From Nonomuraea endophytica (GTDB lineage Bacteria > Actinomycetota > Actinomycetes > Streptosporangiales > Streptosporangiaceae): 64,000 nt of DNA. Below the pieces are notes generated by a model. It did no database searches, was not told the DNA's origin, and was given only the letters and a program-made list of their open reading frames with translations. The stretch covers positions 62,001 through 126,000 of the forward strand of contig NZ_JACHIN010000005.1 in NCBI RefSeq assembly GCF_014203235.1, read 5' to 3'. The position numbers and the translations under genes are program-made. Below, piece after piece: positions 10,677 to 18,549 of the stretch (position 1 is its first letter; each line of letters begins with the position of its first letter).

Positions 10677-10823
10677 GCGGACCTCCGGCTTTCTCTCATC
10701 CCGCGGCCTGATCTGGGGGTTCGCAACGCGCGACCACGGGTTTCACTTGCACCGTAGGACCGTGACCAAGCGCAGTCAACGATCCGGCTCGGCGCGTCGT
10801 GAAGCGTAAATTCACTGAAATAC

Positions 10824-11294
10824 CTACCCCGCCCTGCCGAAGTCCTCGGGCGTGATCGTGTCAAGGAACTCCCTGAACTTCTCCACCTCGTCCTCCTGGT
10901 CGTCAGGGATGATCACACCGGCTTCCTGCACGACCTCCTCGCTGGCGAAGATCCGGGCACCGGTGCGCAGGGCGAGCGCGATGGAGTCGGAGGGTCTGGC
11001 GCTCACTTCGACGCCGTTGGAGAAGACCAGATCGGCGAAGAAGATGCCGTCACGCAGCGCGACGATGTTGACCGCGCGCAGGCCGACGCCGAGCGCGCTG
11101 AGCACGTCGCGGAACAGGTCGTGGGTGAGGGGTCGCGGCGGCGGCTCCTCGGCCTGGGCCAGCGCGATGGCGGTCGCCTCGGTCATCCCAATCCAGATCG
11201 GCAGGAACCGCTCTCCGTGTGCCTCCTTGAGCAAGACGATCGGCTGATTTGTGGGCATTTCAACGCGAACGCCCACTACCTCCATCTGCAACAC
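10824..11294 (-). CDS. Bifunctional nuclease (DUF151) family protein, Rv1829-like
   Basis: The conserved domain begins LQMEVVGVRVEMPTNQPIVL and continues with RFLPIWIGMTEATAIALAQ, PRPLTHDLFRDVL and VSARPSDSIALALRTGARIF, then an acidic tail (IPDDQEDEVEKFREFLD) ending PEDFGRAG. This is the full DUF151 signature. I prefer GTG 11294 because GGAG sits 6 bases upstream and homologues start there. An alternative ATG at 11384 overlaps the ftsR stop as ATGA, but the extra 30 codons (GTT GAA TTG CAT) have poor codon bias. The biochemical role in actinobacteria is not established. It is third in the garA block. Confidence 0.9.
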   Translation of the reverse strand: MLQMEVVGVRVEMPTNQPIVLLKEAHGERFLPIWIGMTEATAIALAQAEEPPPRPLTHDLFRDVLSALGVGLRAVNIVALRDGIFFADLVFSNGVEVSARPSDSIALALRTGARIFASEEVVQEAGVIIPDDQEDEVEKFREFLDTITPEDFGRAG

Positions 11295-11380
11295 GGGCTG
11301 CTCCGTATCCGACACCTGACCGCTCTTATGCAATTCAACGTAACACCCGGCGGACACCTGAGGGCGCGCCGGTGGCCTCT

Positions 11381-12034
11381 TCATCGGCCCAGGACACTCC
11401 GCACGCCCGTGCGCAGCAGGGCCGCGTGCAAGTCGAGCAGAAGTGTGGACAGTTCCCTGCCCACCTCGTCGGCCTCCCCGATCGCGCCCGGCCGGCGGCG
11501 CTTGAGTATGGGCGCGACGGTCTGCTCCACCAGCCCCGCCTCACGCTCGGCCGCGGCCTTCACCGCCCGCAGATGCCGGGCGTGCAGACCGAACCTGGCC
11601 AGCGCGCCGACGCTGCGCGCCACCTGGAGAGCGTCCTCGTCATAGCGGCGCGCGACGGGGGCCAGCAGGCCGTAGTCCTCCAGCTCGGTGAGCGTCTCCT
11701 CGCTCAGCCCCGCCGCCTCCAGGAGCTCGGCGCGGCTGAGCCGCACCTCGGAATTCTCCTGTACGGCATGCGGCCGCCCGAACGACTCGGCCATCTTATC
11801 CTTGATCACGCGCAGCGGGAGATAGTGATCACGCTGCTCGCGCAGGATGAAACGCAGCTGCTCCACGTGCAGATGCGTGAACTTGCGGTAACCGGACGGG
11901 CTGCGCTCGGGCTCGATGAGCCCCTCCCCCTCCAGAAAACGGATCTTGGAGATCGTCACGTCGGGGAACTCGGCGTGCAGCAGGCCGAGCACCTCCCCGA
12001 TGCTCATGTGCGAGCGGGCCGCCTGAGAGGTCAT
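11381..12034 (-). CDS. ftsR: MerR family regulator FtsR-like (Rv1828 homologue)
   Basis: A 217-residue protein with an N-terminal MerR DNA-binding domain (MSIGEVLGLLHAEFPDVTIS, KIRFLEGEGLIEPERSPSGY, then RKFTHLHVEQLRFILREQRD) and a C-terminal domain for dimerisation or ligand binding. The order next to garA matches Rv1828 and Corynebacterium FtsR, which activates ftsZ and links to cell division; this role is inferred from orthology and synteny. Its start overlaps the garA stop as ATGA, showing translational coupling. The stop lies 87 bp before the preferred nuclease start. Confidence 0.92.
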   Translation of the reverse strand: MTSQAARSHMSIGEVLGLLHAEFPDVTISKIRFLEGEGLIEPERSPSGYRKFTHLHVEQLRFILREQRDHYLPLRVIKDKMAESFGRPHAVQENSEVRLSRAELLEAAGLSEETLTELEDYGLLAPVARRYDEDALQVARSVGALARFGLHARHLRAVKAAAEREAGLVEQTVAPILKRRRPGAIGEADEVGRELSTLLLDLHAALLRTGVRSVLGR

Positions 12035-12543
12035 CCCGCGAGGGCGGTCCGCATCAGGAAGACCAGCCGGAACTTGCCGATCTGCACCTCGTCGCCGGAG
12101 TGCAGCGGCACCTCCTCGATGCGCTCGCGGTTGACGTAGGTGCCGTTGAGGCTGCCCACGTCGCGCACGGAGAACTGGCCGCCGTGGTGGCGGTAGAACT
12201 CCACGTGCCTGCGCGAGACCGTGATGTCGTCGAGGAAGATGTCGCTCTCGGGGTGGCGCCCGGTCGTGGTGAGGTCCTTGTCGAGCCGGAAGCGGCTGCC
12301 GACGTTGGGACCCCTGGTGACCGTGAGCAGCGCGGTGCCCGGAGGCAACTGCTCCACCAGGGCCCGCTCGGCGAGCATGAACTCACCGGTCTCCGCCTCG
12401 TACGCCTCGATTCCCGCCACCGAGATGGTCGAAGTGGTGTCCCCGGCGACCTCGGGTCTGGTCAGCGGTGACCCACAGCGGGAGCAGAAACGGGCATCCT
12501 CGGGGTTGGCGTGCCCGCACTGCGTGCAGTAGACGCTCGGCAT
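12031..12543 (-). CDS. garA: FHA-domain protein GarA/OdhI with N-terminal zinc ribbon
   Basis: A 170-residue protein. Residues 6-23 form a CxxC-x10-CxxC zinc ribbon (CTQCGHANPEDARFCSRC). GDTTSTI (Thr36/Thr37) resembles the ETTS site phosphorylated by PknB/PknG in GarA, and residues about 72-160 are an FHA domain with GRHPES, SRRHVEF and SLNGTYVN. GarA/OdhI binds its own phosphothreonine and, when unphosphorylated, inhibits 2-oxoglutarate dehydrogenase and regulates glutamate metabolism. I chose ATG 12543 (MPSVYC); an upstream in-frame start at 12579 adds only a basic stub. It heads the garA-ftsR operon. The zinc ribbon is absent from the mycobacterial protein. Confidence 0.93.
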   Translation of the reverse strand: MPSVYCTQCGHANPEDARFCSRCGSPLTRPEVAGDTTSTISVAGIEAYEAETGEFMLAERALVEQLPPGTALLTVTRGPNVGSRFRLDKDLTTTGRHPESDIFLDDITVSRRHVEFYRHHGGQFSVRDVGSLNGTYVNRERIEEVPLHSGDEVQIGKFRLVFLMRTALAG

Positions 12544-12908
12544 CGATCGGCTCGGCCTCCTACCGCGAAGTCGCGGCAACGGTGCTCGGGGCGCGCCTCG
12601 CTTCGCTCTTCAAGTTTGCGAATGCCGCAACTTACGCTGATCAGCGACGAAGGTCAAGACGGACGCCTGACGACAGGTTTGGACGGTGACAAAGTTACCG
12701 CCGAGTCTGCCTCAAGGTCCATGCCGCCGCGCTGCCTTTCTGTCACGTTCCTGTTGCCTGCCGGGCAATCCGGCAGGTCATCCTCCCAGATCCGCCCCCG
12801 ATGATCCACTCGAAGCTCCGGCGTGTCACACTCCGGAATCCCGCGCAATGATCGGGTCCGTTACGTTCTGGTGGCCCGGCGGCGACTCCGCGCGTCCCAC
12901 CTCGGCGG

Positions 12909-13082
12909 TCCGATCCCACACGCCCTCCGAAGCCCGCTCGGCGACCCGGCGCCTCACGCCCCCGAAGCCCTCCCGGCGGTCCGGTGTCTCATGCTGCCGA
13001 GGCCCGCTCGGCGGTCCCGTGTCTCATGCTGCCGGAGCCGCTTGGCCGTCCGGTGTCTCATGCTCCCGAGGCCTGTTCGACG
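12909..13082. repeat. Decaying 34-36-bp tandem repeats past the 3' end of the guanylyltransferase gene
   Basis: Five head-to-tail units are visible at 12909-12943, 12944-12979, 12980-13014, 13015-13048 and 13049-13082. The last three share TCC(C/G)GTGTCTCATGCT and are nearly identical; the first two have drifted. The rightmost unit contains the last 25 coding bases and stop of the leftward guanylyltransferase gene, so the array looks like copies of that gene's 3' end spreading away from it. The rest of the 514-bp gap (12544-13057) shows no gene; it must hold the garA promoter, which I could not place. Confidence 0.75.
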
Positions 13083-15565
13083 ATGCGGGCCCAGCGTTCC
13101 AGGAGTGCCTGTGCCGAGTCGGCGTCGGCGGCCTCGGCCCAGACGTCCGTGACGGGCTCGCTGGCGGCCGGGAGGATGAGCGCCCAGCTGCCGTCCTCGG
13201 CGGCCAGCCGTACACCGTCGGTGGTGTCGACGCGGAAGCCCTCGCCGACCGTTTCCGCGGCCTCGATGACCGAGCGCATCACCGCGCCCTTGGCCGCCCA
13301 CGGGGTGGGGACGCTGCGCTTGAGCAGGCTCGCCTCGGGGATGCGGGCGTCGATCTGGCTGAGCGACAGGCGGGTGCGGGCGACCAGGCCGAGCAGGCGC
13401 ATGAAGGCCGCGAGGCCGTCCACGGCGGGGCTGAACTCGGGCACGATGAAGCCGCCCCTGCCGTCTCCGGCGAAGATCAGGTCCTCGGCGGACGCGGCGG
13501 AGGTGAGCGCGTCGGTGGCAGTCGAGGTCCACTCGACCTGGACGCCGTGGAAGCGGCAGACCTGCTCGGCGACGCGGGTGGTGGTGACGGGCAGGGCGAC
13601 GCGCCCGCGGCGGCGCTCGGCGGCGACGAGGTCGAGCACGACGAGCAGGGCGCGTTCCTCGCCGATGAGCTGGCCCATCTCGTCCACCAGGGCGATGCGC
13701 TCGCCCATGGGGTCGAAGCGCACGCCGAACGCGGCCCGTGAGGAGCTGACCAGCTCGGCCAGGCGCTGCAGATCGCGGCGGCGCTCGGCGAGGGTCTCGG
13801 TGGGCGAGGCCTCGTCCAGGCGGGCGTTGACGGTCAGCACCTCGACGCCGACGCGGCCGAGCAGCGTCGGCAGGACCAGCGTGGAGGTGCCTCCGGCGCA
13901 GTCGACGACGACCTTCATCTCGCGCACTCCGGTCATGTCCACACAGGCCAGCAGCTCGTGGGCGTAGTCCTCGACGGCCCTGGCCGGGTAGCGCAGCTCG
14001 GCGATCTCGCCGGGGAACGCGCGGCGGAACTCCTGGCGGGAGTAGACGCGCTCCAGCTTGCGCTGGGCGGCGGGCGGCAGGTCGGCGCCGCGCTGGTCCA
14101 TGAAGACGATGTCGACGCTCTGGGGGTCGCCCGCGGTGGTACGCAGGGCGATGCCGCCCGCCGCCGCCTCGCGGGAGGTGTGAAAGCGCGCCACGGGCAG
14201 CGGAGCGGCCTCCAGGTCCAGGACGTTGATGGCGCTGGCGGTCAGGGCGCCGATGACGGCCCGTTTGAGCGCTCTGGCGGCCAGTGAGGAGTCCCGGGCG
14301 GTGACCACCCGTTCGCCCTTCTTGAGGGTCGTGGCGTAGGCGCTGGCCAGCCGTACGCACAGCTCGGGGGTGATCTCGACGTTGACCAGGCCGCTGACGC
14401 CGCGGGGGCCGAACAGGCTGCGCTGACCGCGCGACTCCCAGATGACGCTGGTGTTGACGACGGCTCCGGCCTCGATGGTCTTGAAGGGGTAGACGCGCAC
14501 GCCGCTGGAGACGTAGGCCTCGGCCTCGATGACGCAGTCGTCGCCGATGACGGCGTTCTCCTCGACGCGGGCGCCGGTCATGAGGTCGGTGCCCTTGCCG
14601 ATCACGCAGCCGCGCAGGTGGGCGCCGGGGCCGAGGTAGACGTTGTCGTGCAGGACGGCGCGGTGCAGGAAGGCGCCCTCGCGGACCAGCGCGTTGTTGC
14701 CGACGACGGTGTACTCGCGCAGTTCGGCGCCGGCCTCGATCTTGGCGTACTCGCCGATGAGCAGGGGGCCCTTCAGGACGGCGTCGGGGTCCACGGTGGC
14801 CGATTCGGCGACCCAGACGCCCGGGGAGCGTTCGAAGCCGCCGATGTCGAGCTGGACGCGTCCCAACAGGGCGTCGGCCTGGGCCTTGAGGTAGCTCTCG
14901 TGGGTGCCGACGTCCTCCCAGTAGCCCTCGGCGACGTAGCCGAAGAGCGGGGCGCCGCGCTTGAGCAGGCGGGGGAAGACGTCGGCCGACCAGTCGACCA
15001 CCTCGCCGTCGGCGACCTCGTCGAGGACCTCGGGCTCCATGACGTAGATGCCGGTGTTGACGGTGTCGGAGAAGACCTGGCCCCAGGTGGGTTTTTCGAG
15101 GAAGCGCTGGATGCGGCCGTGCTCATCGACGATGATGATCCCGAACTCGAGCGGGTTGGGCACGCGTTTCAAGCCGATGGTGACAAGCGCCGCATTCTCA
15201 CGATGGAAACGGATCATGTCCGATAAATCGATATCCGTCAGGGCGTCGCCGGATATGACCAGGAAGCGGTCGTCCCTGAGCTTGTCCGCGGCGTTCTTGA
15301 CGCTTCCGGCGGTGCCGAGCGGGAGGTCCTCTGTGGCGTAGTTGAGGCTCATGCCGAGCTCGTCGCCGTCGCCGAAGTAGTTGCGCACGAGCGCGGCGAG
15401 AAACTGCACGGTCACGACGGTCTCGGTGAGGCCGTGCCGTTTGAGCAGCCGGAGCACGTGCTCCATGATCGGGCGGTTGACCACCGGCAGGAGAGGTTTG
15501 GGCTGGTTGGCGGTCATCGGTCGCAGCCGAGTACCCTCCCCGCCCGCCATCACGACCGCCTTCAC
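13058..15565 (-). CDS. Mannose-1-phosphate guanylyltransferase fused to phosphomannomutase-like domain
   Basis: An 835-residue, three-part protein. Residues 1-230 are a nucleotidyltransferase (MKAVVMAGGEGTRLRPMT, KPLLPVVNRPIMEH, SGDALTDIDL). Residues about 245-375 are left-handed beta-helix hexapeptide repeats. Residues about 385-830 are a phosphohexomutase-like domain. The first part makes an NDP-sugar, most likely GDP-mannose, for glycans. In the mutase part the phosphoserine loop is TARDSSLAA, but the metal loop, normally DxDGDR, reads DPMGER, so mutase activity is doubtful. It is 4 bp downstream of the CDP-alcohol phosphatidyltransferase gene (operon). Its 3' end lies inside a tandem repeat. 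Confidence 0.92.
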   Translation of the reverse strand: MKAVVMAGGEGTRLRPMTANQPKPLLPVVNRPIMEHVLRLLKRHGLTETVVTVQFLAALVRNYFGDGDELGMSLNYATEDLPLGTAGSVKNAADKLRDDRFLVISGDALTDIDLSDMIRFHRENAALVTIGLKRVPNPLEFGIIIVDEHGRIQRFLEKPTWGQVFSDTVNTGIYVMEPEVLDEVADGEVVDWSADVFPRLLKRGAPLFGYVAEGYWEDVGTHESYLKAQADALLGRVQLDIGGFERSPGVWVAESATVDPDAVLKGPLLIGEYAKIEAGAELREYTVVGNNALVREGAFLHRAVLHDNVYLGPGAHLRGCVIGKGTDLMTGARVEENAVIGDDCVIEAEAYVSSGVRVYPFKTIEAGAVVNTSVIWESRGQRSLFGPRGVSGLVNVEITPELCVRLASAYATTLKKGERVVTARDSSLAARALKRAVIGALTASAINVLDLEAAPLPVARFHTSREAAAGGIALRTTAGDPQSVDIVFMDQRGADLPPAAQRKLERVYSRQEFRRAFPGEIAELRYPARAVEDYAHELLACVDMTGVREMKVVVDCAGGTSTLVLPTLLGRVGVEVLTVNARLDEASPTETLAERRRDLQRLAELVSSSRAAFGVRFDPMGERIALVDEMGQLIGEERALLVVLDLVAAERRRGRVALPVTTTRVAEQVCRFHGVQVEWTSTATDALTSAASAEDLIFAGDGRGGFIVPEFSPAVDGLAAFMRLLGLVARTRLSLSQIDARIPEASLLKRSVPTPWAAKGAVMRSVIEAAETVGEGFRVDTTDGVRLAAEDGSWALILPAASEPVTDVWAEAADADSAQALLERWARIVEQASGA

Positions 15566-15569
15566 CCGA

Positions 15570-16151
15570 TCACTCCTTCTTGTCGGCCTTTATGAGCTGG
15601 CGCACCTGTACCACATACAACAGCCCCGCCCACCAGTACAGGCCCGTTCCCCAGATCGCGAAGGCCCAGCCGGTAATCCGGGCAATTTCCGCATACCACC
15701 CAGTGTGGGACGCGAGGAAGAGGAGCGGGAAGGCGTACATCAGGTTGAACATGGCGGCTTTGCCCAGAAAATGCACCTGGAGTGCCCTGTAGCCGTGTTT
15801 GCGGAGGACGGGAGCGAAACTCGCGACGAAGAGTTCACGACCGAGGATCAGCACCACCAGCCACCAGGGGATGACCTCGCGCAACAGCAGGCCGATGATC
15901 GTGGCGAACACGTAGAGCTTGTCGGCGGCCGGGTCGATGATCCGGCCGAGGCGGCTGGTCTGGTTGAACGCGCGGGCGATCTTGCCGTCGAGCCAGTCGG
16001 TGAACCCGGCCACCATCAGCAGCGCGATGGCCCAGCCGTCCGCCTTGGGCCCGAGAACCAGCCAGAGGAACACGGGGACGCCAAGCAGGCGCAGGAAGCT
16101 CAGCAGGTTCGGAACTGTCCAGATCCGGTCCTCGGCGGAAGTTTCGCTCAC
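15570..16151 (-). CDS. CDP-alcohol phosphatidyltransferase family protein
   Basis: A 193-residue integral membrane enzyme with the complete family motif DG-x2-AR-x8-G-x3-D-x3-D, seen as DGKIARAFNQTSRLGRIIDPAADK split over its residues. About five or six hydrophobic segments surround it. It transfers a phosphatidyl group from CDP-diacylglycerol to an alcohol (glycerol phosphate, inositol phosphate or phosphatidylglycerol); which one is not clear. Linkage to the downstream guanylyltransferase gene (4-bp gap) suggests a role in envelope lipid or glycolipid synthesis. GTG start at 16151. The C-terminus is basic (KADKKE). Confidence 0.92.
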   Translation of the reverse strand: MSETSAEDRIWTVPNLLSFLRLLGVPVFLWLVLGPKADGWAIALLMVAGFTDWLDGKIARAFNQTSRLGRIIDPAADKLYVFATIIGLLLREVIPWWLVVLILGRELFVASFAPVLRKHGYRALQVHFLGKAAMFNLMYAFPLLFLASHTGWYAEIARITGWAFAIWGTGLYWWAGLLYVVQVRQLIKADKKE

Positions 16152-16303
16152 GCTGCGACCCTACTGCGTCGGGTTGTCCTCCCACGCGATCACCTGCGGC
16201 GCATCCCCGGACTCCCCCATTTCCCCCCACCACGCTCGCGGGCGCAGGCACGTGACGCGGCGCCCCGGACGGCAGGCCCGCGGCGCGGGAACCCCGGAAG
16301 GCG

Positions 16304-16379
16304 GGGCTCTCAGGTCAGGGCACGGGAGCGGGGCACGCGGCATGGCGACCCGGAACGCGGGCTCTCAGGTCAGGGCACG
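16304..16379. repeat. 21-bp direct repeat pair in gene-free region
   Basis: A 21-bp element beginning GGGCTCTCAGG occurs at 16304-16324 and again at 16359-16379 with no mismatch, 55 bp apart. It lies in the 322-bp gap between trpF (stop 16474) and the phosphatidyltransferase start (16151), both leftward. No ORF or promoter is evident in the rest of this gap. Confidence 0.7.
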
Positions 16380-16473
16380 CGGGTCCCGGAGGCGGGCGTA
16401 GGGGGTTCAATCTGCAGGTGGTGCAGGGAGGGTGGTTGGGAGGTGGTGGGCGGGGGCGTACCTGGGAGGGGGG

Positions 16474-17061
16474 TTAGGGGCGGGCGGCGGTGAGGAAGGC
16501 GCGGATGAGGGCGGAGTCCTTGACGCCGCGCGCGACCTCCACGCCACTGGAGACGTCCACGCCCCACGGCGCGGCGGCCGCCACAGCCGCGCGCACGTTG
16601 CCGGGGGTGAGGCCGCCCGCCAACAGCCAGCGGCCCGTCGGGCGGCCGCGGACGGCGGACCAGTCCCATGGCTCGCCCGCGCCCGCCCGGGGCGCGTCGA
16701 CCAGCAAAAGGTCCTCGTCGTAGGCACCGCAGCGCAGGTCGGCGTCGGCGGCCACGGCGCGCACCAGCGTGAGGCCCAGGTCCTTCAGGGCGGTGAAGTC
16801 GGAGTGCGGGTGGTTGCCGTGGAGCTGGATCGCGCGCACGCCTGCCGCGAGGGCCGCGGCTCTGACCGTGTCGGGGTCCTCGCCTTTGAAGACGCCCACG
16901 GTCAGGACATGCGGGGGCACCAGCGCGGCGAGTTCGGCCGCGCGCTCGGGGGTGACGCGGCGCGGGCTGTGGGTGAGCACGAGGCCGATGGCGTCGGCGC
17001 CGGCCTCGACGGCGGTCCGGACGTGCTCTTCTTCGCTCAGGCCGCAGATCTTGACGTACAC
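16474..17061 (-). CDS. trpF: Phosphoribosylanthranilate isomerase
   Basis: A 195-residue TIM-barrel enzyme converting N-(5-phosphoribosyl)anthranilate to CdRP in tryptophan synthesis. The catalytic general base is Cys in VKICGLSEE (Cys7), and the acid Asp is in LLLVDAPRAG. VQLHGN-type IQLHGNHPH, the phosphate-binding LLAGGLTPGNV and GVDVSSGVEVARGVKD are all present. Length is typical. GTG start. It stands alone, about 31 kb from the trpE-trpG fusion in this window, so tryptophan genes are dispersed. It is divergent from the permease gene across 75 bp. Confidence 0.96.
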   Translation of the reverse strand: MYVKICGLSEEEHVRTAVEAGADAIGLVLTHSPRRVTPERAAELAALVPPHVLTVGVFKGEDPDTVRAAALAAGVRAIQLHGNHPHSDFTALKDLGLTLVRAVAADADLRCGAYDEDLLLVDAPRAGAGEPWDWSAVRGRPTGRWLLAGGLTPGNVRAAVAAAAPWGVDVSSGVEVARGVKDSALIRAFLTAARP

Positions 17062-17136
17062 CCCTCCAGGCTACGGCAATCGTGAGAGAGCGCTCATGAA
17101 CGCCTCATGAACGGGTAATCACGCGCCGCGACGATC

Positions 17137-18540
17137 GTGGTCGTGACAAGAACGATCTCCGCCGCACTCCTCAGCGCCCTCGCCGTGACCGCCGTCGTGA
17201 TGTTCACGCCGGGGCTCGGCACGCAGGGGAAGATCACGCTGGGGGTGTTCGCGGTGGCGACCGTTCTGTGGGTGATCGCCAAGGTGGACGACACCCTCGT
17301 CGCCCTCGGGGCCGGGCTGGTGCTGGTGGTGTCGGGGGTGCTGCCGGCCGACGACTTCTTCGGGGCGCTCGGTGAGCCGACCGTGTGGCTGCTCATCTGC
17401 GCCTTCGTGATCGCGGCCGGGGTGTCGGCATCGGGGCTGGCCGCGCGGGCGACCGCCTGGCTGGTGTCGCGGGCGAAGACCGTGCGGCGGCTGGTGCACC
17501 TGACCACGGCGGCGCTGGTGGTGAGCGCGTTCGCGGTTCCGGCCACGTCGGGGCGGGCGGCGCTGGCCGTGCCGGTGTTCCTGGCGCTGGCCAAGGTGCT
17601 GGAGGGGCGGCGCCGGGTCGTGGTGGCGCTGGCGCTGGTCTTTCCGGCCGTGATTCTGCTTTCGGCTGTCGCCTCCCTCATCGGGGCGGGCGCGCATCTC
17701 ATCACGGTCGAGATGTTGTTCCAGGCCACGGGCGAGCGGATCGGGTTCGCGCACTGGCTGCTGCTCGGGCTGCCGCTGGCCGTCGTCTCCTCGCACCTGT
17801 GCGCCGAGATCGTGCTGCTCATGATCACGCGGCCGGCCGACCGGCGCGAGCCGGTGAGCGTGGACGCCGAGGCGGTCGGCGAGGCGACCGGCGTGGCCGT
17901 CAGCGGGCCGCTGGACGGGCCGCAGCGCCGCTCGGCCGTGCTGCTCTGCGTCGTCGTGGCGCTGTGGTGCGCCGAGCCGCTGCACGGGGTCTCGCCCGCG
18001 GTCGTCGCGTTCGTCGGCGCGGTGCTCACCGCCACGCCGAAGGCCGGGACGATCACCATGAACAAGGCCCTGGCCACCGTGCCCTGGGCGATGCTCATGT
18101 TCATGGCCGCCACCATGGCCATGGGCGTGGCCATGACCACGTCCGGCGCGGCCGGCTGGCTCGCGGGCGGGTTGTTCGGGGTGCGGGTGCCGGCCTGGCA
18201 GTTCCTGGCCGCGGTGGTCGGCGTGAGCACGCTGGCGCACCTGCTGCTGCAGTCGCGCTCGGCGCGCTCCAGCGTGCTGGTCCCGCTCGTCATCACCGCC
18301 GCCGCCGGTCTCGGGGTCTCCCCCGCCGCGGCCGCGTTCGCCTCGACGGCCGCCGCGGGGTTCTGCCACACCCTTCCCGCCTCCGCCAAGCCCGTGGCGC
18401 TTTTCCACCGTATCGAGGAGGTCCCCACGTACGGCTCCCGCCACCTGCTGGCCCTGTCGGCGGTGCTCGCGCCGCTGACCGCCGGGCTCGTTCTGCTTTT
18501 CGCACTCATGGTGTGGCCGCTTCTCGGCCTGCCCTACTGA
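17137..18540 (+). CDS. SLC13/DASS family permease
   Basis: A 467-residue protein with about 11-12 hydrophobic segments in the ArsB/NhaD-SLC13 layout. An internal repeat is visible: PATSGRAALAVPVFLALAKV in the first half and LLQSRSARSSVLVPLV in the second are the paired substrate/sodium-binding loops, where SNT-type motifs usually sit. It probably carries small anionic carboxylates. The glycerate kinase gene starts 9 bp downstream, so glycerate or a precursor such as tartronate is a reasonable substrate guess from context. Two in-frame GTGs (17137, 17143) can start it. Confidence 0.85.
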   Translation: MVVTRTISAALLSALAVTAVVMFTPGLGTQGKITLGVFAVATVLWVIAKVDDTLVALGAGLVLVVSGVLPADDFFGALGEPTVWLLICAFVIAAGVSASGLAARATAWLVSRAKTVRRLVHLTTAALVVSAFAVPATSGRAALAVPVFLALAKVLEGRRRVVVALALVFPAVILLSAVASLIGAGAHLITVEMLFQATGERIGFAHWLLLGLPLAVVSSHLCAEIVLLMITRPADRREPVSVDAEAVGEATGVAVSGPLDGPQRRSAVLLCVVVALWCAEPLHGVSPAVVAFVGAVLTATPKAGTITMNKALATVPWAMLMFMAATMAMGVAMTTSGAAGWLAGGLFGVRVPAWQFLAAVVGVSTLAHLLLQSRSARSSVLVPLVITAAAGLGVSPAAAAFASTAAAGFCHTLPASAKPVALFHRIEEVPTYGSRHLLALSAVLAPLTAGLVLLFALMVWPLLGLPY

Positions 18541-18549
18541 AGGATGATC

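Noticed and set aside
11295..11384. 30-codon N-terminal extension of the bifunctional nuclease
   Set aside because: Poor codon bias and absence in homologues; GTG 11294 has a better Shine-Dalgarno sequence, although the ATGA overlap keeps it possible.
12909..13082. CRISPR array
   Set aside because: Units are head-to-tail with no unique spacers and diverge gradually; no cas genes nearby.
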